DNA of 10,802 bases, taken from NCBI GenBank assembly GCA_017500625.1, contig JAFVYX010000068.1, positions 1-10,802 on the forward strand, written 5' to 3'. Below are positions 6,717-10,802 of this stretch, one piece after another. A program made the position numbers and the translations under genes. The notes beneath the pieces are model-generated. The model was not told the DNA's origin, made no database searches, and worked only from the letters and a program-made list of their open reading frames with translations. The stretch comes from Clostridia bacterium (GTDB lineage Bacteria; Bacillota_A; Clostridia; Oscillospirales; CAG-272). Positions within the stretch are counted from its first letter, which is position 1. Every line of letters begins with the position of its first letter.

Positions 6717-7550
6717 ATGATCAAAAACACCGCCGAGGCCCTCTTCGCCGCCGAGGAGGGAGGCCCCTCTTATCTGGGACTCGCCGAGTGCGTTCCTACC
6801 CTCATTCACGACCTTCTGGCCGTTCTGTTTCCGCGCCACGTCGGCGCCGTCGCCGAGGACTCCCCCGCCCTGCGTGAGGAGCGACTCCTGACGGCGCGCG
6901 CGACCCTTCTCACCGCCCTTTCCTACGTTATGGCCAAGGGCGAGGAGCGCGAGGCCGTGGCCGACGGCTTCCTTGCCGAGCTGCCCGAGATCCTTGACGT
7001 TCTCAAGACCGACATTCTCGCCGCCTATCAGGGCGACCCCGCCGCGCGCCACACCGACGAGGTCATTCTTTGCTATCCCGCCTTTACGGCGATCAGCACC
7101 TTCCGCCTGGCACACGCGCTCTTTTTGCGCGGTGTGCCGATCCTGCCGCGCATGATGACCGAGCACGCCCACGAGCGCACGGGCATCGATATTCACCCGG
7201 GCGCCACGGTCGGACGCTACTTCTTCATTGACCACGGCACGGGCGTTGTCATCGGTGAGACCACCACGATCGGCGAGCACGTCACCCTCTACCAGCACGT
7301 CACCCTCGGCGCCAAAAACTTTGAGGTCGGCGCGGACGGCACGCTCGTCAAGGGCATCAAGCGTCACCCCGACATCGGCAATCACGTGGTCATCTACGCC
7401 GGTGCCACGATCCTTGGCGGCCGCACCGTCATTGGCGACGGCGCCGTGGTGGGCGGCAACGTGTGGCTCACGCATTCTCTTGCCGCCGGCGAGACGATCG
7501 TCACCCGCCCCGCCAACGAAAAGAAGGGCACGCCGCCCCTACCGCAGTAA
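6717..7550 (+). CDS. cysE: Serine O-acetyltransferase
   Basis: A 277-residue cytoplasmic enzyme that acetylates L-serine with acetyl-CoA to give O-acetylserine, the substrate of the adjacent CysK. The N-terminal helical domain carries AYQGDPAA, the conserved serine-site segment. The C-terminal left-handed beta-helix of hexapeptide repeats contains the active-site residues: D158 in DIHPG, D172-H173 in IDHGTG and H217 in KRHPDI. The insertion between GAKNF and VKGIKRHP is typical of the longer SATs of anaerobes rather than the E. coli form. The protein ends soon after the last repeat, so the usual long inhibitory tail seen in E. coli is short here. The start at 6717 is the first usable ATG; translation probably depends on re-initiation or coupling with cysK because of the ATG-TAA just upstream. 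Confidence 0.95.
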   Translation: MIKNTAEALFAAEEGGPSYLGLAECVPTLIHDLLAVLFPRHVGAVAEDSPALREERLLTARATLLTALSYVMAKGEEREAVADGFLAELPEILDVLKTDILAAYQGDPAARHTDEVILCYPAFTAISTFRLAHALFLRGVPILPRMMTEHAHERTGIDIHPGATVGRYFFIDHGTGVVIGETTTIGEHVTLYQHVTLGAKNFEVGADGTLVKGIKRHPDIGNHVVIYAGATILGGRTVIGDGAVVGGNVWLTHSLAAGETIVTRPANEKKGTPPLPQ

Positions 7551-7585
7551 GCCGCGACTCCACTCTGTAAACAAAACCTTCCATT

Positions 7586-7632
7586 AAAGCAAGCGTCCCC
7601 CTTCCTTTGGGGCCGCTTGCTTTTCGTTTTTT
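7586..7632 (+). terminator. Rho-independent terminator of cysK-cysE
   Basis: Stem AAGCAAGCG (7587-7595) with CGCTTGCTT (7614-7622), extended inside by CCCC (7597-7600) and GGGG (7609-7612), followed by a T-rich tract to 7632. It lies 36 bases after the cysE stop. Confidence 0.9.
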
Positions 7633-7783
7633 CTCTCGCCGACGCGCGGCGGCGATGCTTTCTCGTGATGGAATTCTCCCCGAAAATCCGAGGTTTTTCG
7701 ACCTCTCTACTCTCCGTAGAGCCGTTTTTCAAAACTCCACGCCACCGCCCCGCACGCGGAGAGAGGAACGGCGGCGCCGTTTA
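7633..7783. other. Non-coding region with small hairpins between cysE terminator and the glycosyltransferase promoter
   Basis: I see no gene. Short open frames on both strands lack ribosome sites and protein-like composition. Small dyads are present: GAGGT/ACCTC (7690-7694, 7701-7705), CTCTAC/GTAGAG (7705-7710, 7716-7721) followed by CCGTTTTTC, and AACGGC/GCCGTT (7767-7772, 7776-7781). They could be weak back-up terminators or part of an unrecognised small RNA. Confidence 0.4.
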
Positions 7784-7812
7784 TTGCCTTTTTCCCCGCG
7801 GCGCGCTATACT
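7784..7812 (+). promoter_or_regulatory. SigA-type promoter of the glycosyltransferase operon
   Basis: TTGCCT (7784-7789), 17-base spacer, TATACT (7807-7812). The predicted start near 7819 gives a leader of about 80 bases before the GT8 gene. No other promoter-like pair with good spacing was found between the cysE terminator and this gene. Confidence 0.6.
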
Positions 7813-7900
7813 GTAGGTGGTTTTGGAGTGGGCCCCTCCGAAGACGATCGCCAACAGCGGACACACCGCCGTTTTGGCCAACAGCAAAGGAGAATACACG

Positions 7901-8878
7901 ATGAAAACCATGACCATTCCCGTCTTTTTCGCTACCGACGATGCGTACGCGCCCGCGCTGGGCGTGGCGCTGCGCTCGCTTCTGGATAACGCCAAAGGCG
8001 ACAACGATATCCGTATCCACGTGATGAGCACCTCGCTCTCCGATGAGAACCGCGCTACCCTCTCGGCGATCGTCGCCGAGCGCGCCACCATTCACTTTGT
8101 CAATATGAGGGAGCGCGTCGCTCCCCTTGCCGACCGTCTTTGCCTGCGCGACTATTACTCGGTCGCGACCTATCTCCGCCTTTTCATCAGCGAGATGTAT
8201 CCCGAGTACGACAAGGCGCTGTACCTCGACTGCGACATCGTCGTCACGGGGGACGTCGCCGACCTCTACTCCACCCCCACGGACGACGTGCTGGTGGCCG
8301 CCGTTTCCGAGGACGTGATGTGGCGCATCGACGTGTTCGGGCGCTACGTGGAAACGCTCTTCTCGATTCCGCGCCGCGAGTTTTTCAATGCGGGCGTTCT
8401 TGTGATGAACCTTGACCGCTTCCGCCGCGACCGTATCCTTGAGCGCTTCTTAGACCTCAGCGCAAAGCGTCGCTTTGTCGTCACGCAGGACGAGGACTAC
8501 CTGAACGTCCTTTGCCGCGGAGCGGTGCGCCTGCTCCCCGACGAATGGAACACCTCCCCTCTCGAAGAGGGCGAGGTCACGCCAAAGCTCATTCACTACA
8601 AGCTGGACCGCAAGCCCTGGCATTATACCGACGTCCGCTTCTCGGAGGAGTTCTGGCAGTATGCCGAGAAAACGCCCTACGGCAAGACTCTGCGCGCCGA
8701 GCTTTGGGGCTACGACAACGAGCATCGCGAGCGTGACCGCCAGAGCTATGAAAAGCTGGTGGCATTAGCCGAGAGCGAGATCCGCAAGGAGCGGCGGTGC
8801 CGTCGGCGTGCGGCGTTTTCGGCAATGAAGATGACCGCCCTCATTTCCGTCGCGCGGCGCTTGGCGGGACTGCTGTGA
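7901..8878 (+). CDS. Glycosyltransferase family 8 protein
   Basis: A 325-residue GT8-type (GT-A fold, retaining) glycosyltransferase predicted to transfer a sugar from a nucleotide-sugar donor to an envelope acceptor on the cytoplasmic side. Visible family features: the N-terminal donor-binding strand IPVFFATDDAYAPALGVALRS, the metal-binding DxD motif as D110-C-D112 in LDCDIVVTGD, FFNAGVLVMNLDRF with N163, QDEDYLN at 196-202, and the C-terminal KLIHYK with H232, a common metal ligand in the family. The ATG at 7901 is preferred over an upstream in-frame codon at 7817 because AAAGGAG (7886-7892) sits 8 bases before it and family homology begins here. The basic, arginine-rich C-terminal tail could bind membrane. 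Its stop overlaps the next start by GTGA, implying translational coupling. Donor and acceptor cannot be read from sequence. Confidence 0.9.
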   Translation: MKTMTIPVFFATDDAYAPALGVALRSLLDNAKGDNDIRIHVMSTSLSDENRATLSAIVAERATIHFVNMRERVAPLADRLCLRDYYSVATYLRLFISEMYPEYDKALYLDCDIVVTGDVADLYSTPTDDVLVAAVSEDVMWRIDVFGRYVETLFSIPRREFFNAGVLVMNLDRFRRDRILERFLDLSAKRRFVVTQDEDYLNVLCRGAVRLLPDEWNTSPLEEGEVTPKLIHYKLDRKPWHYTDVRFSEEFWQYAEKTPYGKTLRAELWGYDNEHRERDRQSYEKLVALAESEIRKERRCRRRAAFSAMKMTALISVARRLAGLL

Positions 8879-9729
8879 GCGCCCCCGTGACAACGCCCGC
8901 GCCCGACCGTTTGCGCGTTCTTGAGCGCATTGCGGAGTACGAGGCGCTCGGCCTTTTCGACCGCGACGTGGAGGACGATCCCGAGACGATCCCCCTTGAC
9001 TACACCAAGGTCGATTACCTCGGCAAGCGCCTCGGAACGCGCCTGGGAACGGCCATCGCCAACCGCGTGGCCACGCACCATTACGAGGCGATGATCCGCC
9101 GCGGCACCTTTCTCCTTGACGGAGTGCGCGGCCTCGACAGCTACCTCGGTGTTACGGGGGGCGCCGTTCTGACCTGCAACCACTTTTCGGCACTCGACAA
9201 TTACGCCATCTGGCGCTCGGTGCGCCACACCTTTGGCAAGCGGCGGCTCTACAAGGTCATTCGCGAGGGCAACTACACCTCTTTCCCGGGACTTTACGGC
9301 TATCTGTTCCGCCACTGCAACACCCTGCCGCTCTCGTCCTCGCCGCGCGGTCTTGCCACCGTGATGCGTGCCGCCGATACCCTGCTCCGCCGCGGAGAGA
9401 GGATCCTCATCTATCCCGAGCAGGCGATGTGGTGGAATTACAAAAAGCCGCGCCCCTGCAAGCCGGGCGCCTACACCATGGCCGTGCGCGCGGGCGTGCC
9501 CGTCATTCCCTTTTTTATCACGATGAGCGATTCCGATACGGTGGGAGCGGACGGCTTCCCCATTCCCCGCCATACCGTGCATATTCTGCCACCCCTGTAT
9601 CCCGACACGTCCCTCCCTCCGCGTGAGGCCGCCGAGCGTATGGCAGCCGAGAACTACGCCGCCTGGTGCCGCACCTACGAGGAGGTCTACGGTCGCCCCG
9701 TTGACTACCGAGAGGAGCCCCTGCCGTGA
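8875..9729 (+). CDS. PlsC-type (lysophospholipid) acyltransferase family protein
   Basis: A 284-residue member of the glycerolphosphate/lysophosphatidate acyltransferase superfamily, expected to transfer a fatty acyl group to a hydroxyl on a lipid or glycolipid at the inner membrane face. The catalytic HX4D motif is H103-FSAL-D108 in NHFSALDN. The third block is ILIYPEQ with E182, where the family usually has FPEG. The start is taken as GTG at 8875 in a GTGA overlap with the GT8 stop; an ATG at 8797 in the same frame lies deep within the GT8 gene and gives arginine-rich translation without family resemblance. About 70 residues precede the usual domain, longer than in minimal PlsC. The gene ends with the same GTGA overlap into the next gene. 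Because it sits behind a glycosyltransferase rather than in a phospholipid operon, the acceptor may be a glycolipid. Confidence 0.85.
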   Translation: MSAPVTTPAPDRLRVLERIAEYEALGLFDRDVEDDPETIPLDYTKVDYLGKRLGTRLGTAIANRVATHHYEAMIRRGTFLLDGVRGLDSYLGVTGGAVLTCNHFSALDNYAIWRSVRHTFGKRRLYKVIREGNYTSFPGLYGYLFRHCNTLPLSSSPRGLATVMRAADTLLRRGERILIYPEQAMWWNYKKPRPCKPGAYTMAVRAGVPVIPFFITMSDSDTVGADGFPIPRHTVHILPPLYPDTSLPPREAAERMAAENYAAWCRTYEEVYGRPVDYREEPLP

Positions 9730-10298
9730 TCTACCTTGTCACGATCCTTACGTCCATGGCGGTCATTGCCGCCCTGAACCTTCTGTTCCCTGCCGAGGGA
9801 GTGGCTCCGCTTTCCGTAATCGTGGCGGTCGTCGGCCTGACGGCGGCAGTCATTCTTGTCGACGGCATCTTCGCCTTTCTCATTCGCCGTATGCCCGAGC
9901 GCTGGTTTTCTTACGGGAGGCGACTGTTTCGCGTGGGAGAGCGCGAGAGCGCACTCTACCGCTGGCTCGGTGTCAAGCACCTGACTCGGCTCGTCCCCGA
10001 CCTTGGCGGATTTACGGGCTTCTATAAGCGCACGCTGACATCGCCCGGCGACGCCGCCTACACAGGGCGCTATCTCCTCGAGGCCGCCTACGGCATCGTC
10101 ATTCACGCCGTGAATATCCTTACGGGATTTCTCATTCTCCCCCTCGCGCCTGCGCTTGCCCTGCGTGTGGCCCTGCCCGTGGCGCTGGTGAACGCCGTCT
10201 TAAGCACCCTGCCTTTGATGCTTCTGCGCGCAAATTTTCCGCGTCTTGTGCGCCTGCACGAACGAAATCTGAACAGGGCGCCTGCCCGAAACGGATAA
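9726..10298 (+). CDS. Small membrane protein resembling the CrtO-type glycosyl-carotenoid acyltransferase family
   Basis: A 190-residue protein starting with GTG at 9726, overlapping the previous stop by GTGA. Two hydrophobic N-terminal segments (about residues 3-22 and 25-52), then a soluble block, then a hydrophobic C-terminal pair (about 117-170). The middle block, WLGVKHLTRLVPDLGGF then YKRTL, followed by LLEAAYGIVIHAVNI and a basic LRANFPRLVRLHER, follows the pattern I recall for staphylococcal CrtO (which esterifies the sugar of a glycosyl carotenoid), with its lysine-rich centre, E...H pair and final YNRPRL-like box. In this copy the E-H spacing is wider and the YNR box is degenerate. 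Without a database search the family call is tentative; membrane location and operon membership are firm. No carotenoid genes are in the window. Confidence 0.5.
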   Translation: MIYLVTILTSMAVIAALNLLFPAEGVAPLSVIVAVVGLTAAVILVDGIFAFLIRRMPERWFSYGRRLFRVGERESALYRWLGVKHLTRLVPDLGGFTGFYKRTLTSPGDAAYTGRYLLEAAYGIVIHAVNILTGFLILPLAPALALRVALPVALVNAVLSTLPLMLLRANFPRLVRLHERNLNRAPARNG

Positions 10299-10300
10299 AA

Positions 10301-10318
10301 TGTAAAGGAGTTTTTACA
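10301..10318 (+). promoter_or_regulatory. Shine-Dalgarno of the AMP-ligase gene, in the loop of a weak hairpin
   Basis: AAAGGAG (10304-10310) precedes the ATG at 10323 by 12 bases, a long spacing. The flanks TGTAAA (10301-10306) and TTTACA (10313-10318) can pair, leaving GGAG in the loop and bringing it closer to the start. The stem is AT-rich and weak. Confidence 0.4.
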
Positions 10319-10322
10319 ATTT

Positions 10323-10802
10323 ATGGCCTTTAGGAACAGAAGAAAGAACTACCCGCACTACAAGACCACCTATTTTCAGAACTTCCGTGAGATGACCGAG
10401 AACGTGGCCGAGCGCTATCCCGACCGCGTGGCCTTCCGCTACAAGACCGATCCGCACAAAAAGGAGGTCGAGAGCATCACCTTCTCGGAGTGCCGCGACG
10501 TTGTGCGCGCGCTGGCGACCGAGCTGCACTCCATGGCGGTCGCGGGGAAGAAGATCGCCGTGGTAGGCAGTGCCTCGGTCGATTGGTTCCTGTCTTACAC
10601 GGCCATGATGTGCGTCGGTGCCGTGACGGTGCCGATCGACAAGGAGCTGCCCGTCTCGGACATCGCCTCGATCGTCAAGACCGCGGGCTGTGAGCACATC
10701 TTTTTCTCGGCCGAGCTAGCCGCCAAGGTGGCCGACGTCTGCCGCGAGGCGCCCGCGCTGACAAACCTCATCTCGATGAGCGGCACCTGCGAGGGGGCCA
10801 CC
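10323..10802 (+). CDS. AMP-dependent synthetase/ligase (long-chain acyl-CoA ligase-like), 3'-truncated by window edge
   Basis: The frame is open from ATG 10323 to the last base, giving the first 160 residues of a cytoplasmic adenylate-forming enzyme that activates a carboxylate, probably a fatty acid, with ATP. The N-terminal pattern is typical: NFREMTENVAERYPDRVAFR, ITFSECRDVVRALATEL, then KKIAVVGSASVDWFLSYTAM and CVGAVTVPIDKEL. The ATP-binding P-loop (TSGTTG-like) and the catalytic lysine would lie beyond the window, so activity and substrate class cannot be judged. It starts 24 bases after the CrtO-like gene with its own Shine-Dalgarno, and is most likely the fourth gene of the glycosyltransferase/acyltransferase operon, where it could supply activated acyl groups. 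Confidence 0.88.
   Translation, partial: MAFRNRRKNYPHYKTTYFQNFREMTENVAERYPDRVAFRYKTDPHKKEVESITFSECRDVVRALATELHSMAVAGKKIAVVGSASVDWFLSYTAMMCVGAVTVPIDKELPVSDIASIVKTAGCEHIFFSAELAAKVADVCREAPALTNLISMSGTCEGAT

Noticed and set aside
5616..7475. A 619-codon open frame on the minus strand opposite cysK and cysE
   Set aside because: It is antisense to two clear enzymes with all their motifs. Its composition (rich in G, R, H, D, A with no domain pattern) is the usual shadow of GC-rich coding DNA, and it crosses two promoters and an intergenic region.
8797..8874. ATG start of the acyltransferase inside the GT8 gene
   Set aside because: Would require an overlap of about 80 bases with arginine-rich nonsense translation; the GTG at 8875 in the GTGA overlap matches the next junction's style.
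8746..9582. A 278-codon minus-strand frame opposite the acyltransferase
   Set aside because: Antisense shadow: the + strand carries HX4D and YPE motifs in the right order and joins the operon by overlaps; the minus frame has no features.

Overview
The window is GC-rich chromosomal DNA from what looks like a Clostridia-type Firmicute, probably an anaerobic gut lineage of the Oscillospiraceae/Christensenellales kind. This rests on inference: the class II (Firmicutes-type) galactose-1-phosphate uridylyltransferase, the Na+/Pi cotransporter with a PhoU tail, the long serine acetyltransferase, AGGAG-type Shine-Dalgarno sites, and TTGACA/TATAAT promoters in AT-rich islands between GC-rich genes. 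I see no phage genes, insertion sequences, CRISPR array, tRNA or rRNA.

Layout. The + strand opens with the end of rsmG (16S rRNA methyltransferase), which converges on a minus-strand block across a hairpin terminator usable in both directions (511-545). The minus-strand block, in transcription order, is a ROK-like sugar kinase (5537-4173), a structured 280-base intergenic region with its own terminator and a new promoter, then galT (3892-2354) and, 32 bases later, a Na+/Pi cotransporter (2321-546). Going the other way from a divergent promoter region (5538-5762) is cysK-cysE (5763-7550), the two-step pathway from serine to cysteine, closed by a strong terminator (7586-7632). After about 270 bases of non-coding DNA with several hairpins and one good promoter, a second + strand operon starts: a GT8 glycosyltransferase, a PlsC-type acyltransferase, a small CrtO-like membrane protein, and the first 160 codons of an AMP-forming acyl ligase that runs off the right edge.

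How the genes work together. The kinase and GalT suggest entry of a hexose, possibly galactose, into the UDP-sugar pool, with phosphate uptake co-transcribed with galT. CysE makes O-acetylserine, which CysK sulfhydrylates to cysteine. The last four genes, joined by two 4-base GTGA overlaps, combine sugar transfer, two acyl transfers and acyl activation. They are best read as an assembly line for an acylated glycolipid or cell-envelope glycopolymer whose product cannot be named from sequence.

Most worth a second look: the GT8/PlsC/CrtO-like/AMP-ligase operon; the ROK-like kinase with an unusual N-terminal extension and no recognisable ROK zinc motif near galT; an in-frame ATG-TAA start-stop directly before cysE; and a folded, direct-repeat-flanked element copying the 3' end of the kinase gene.
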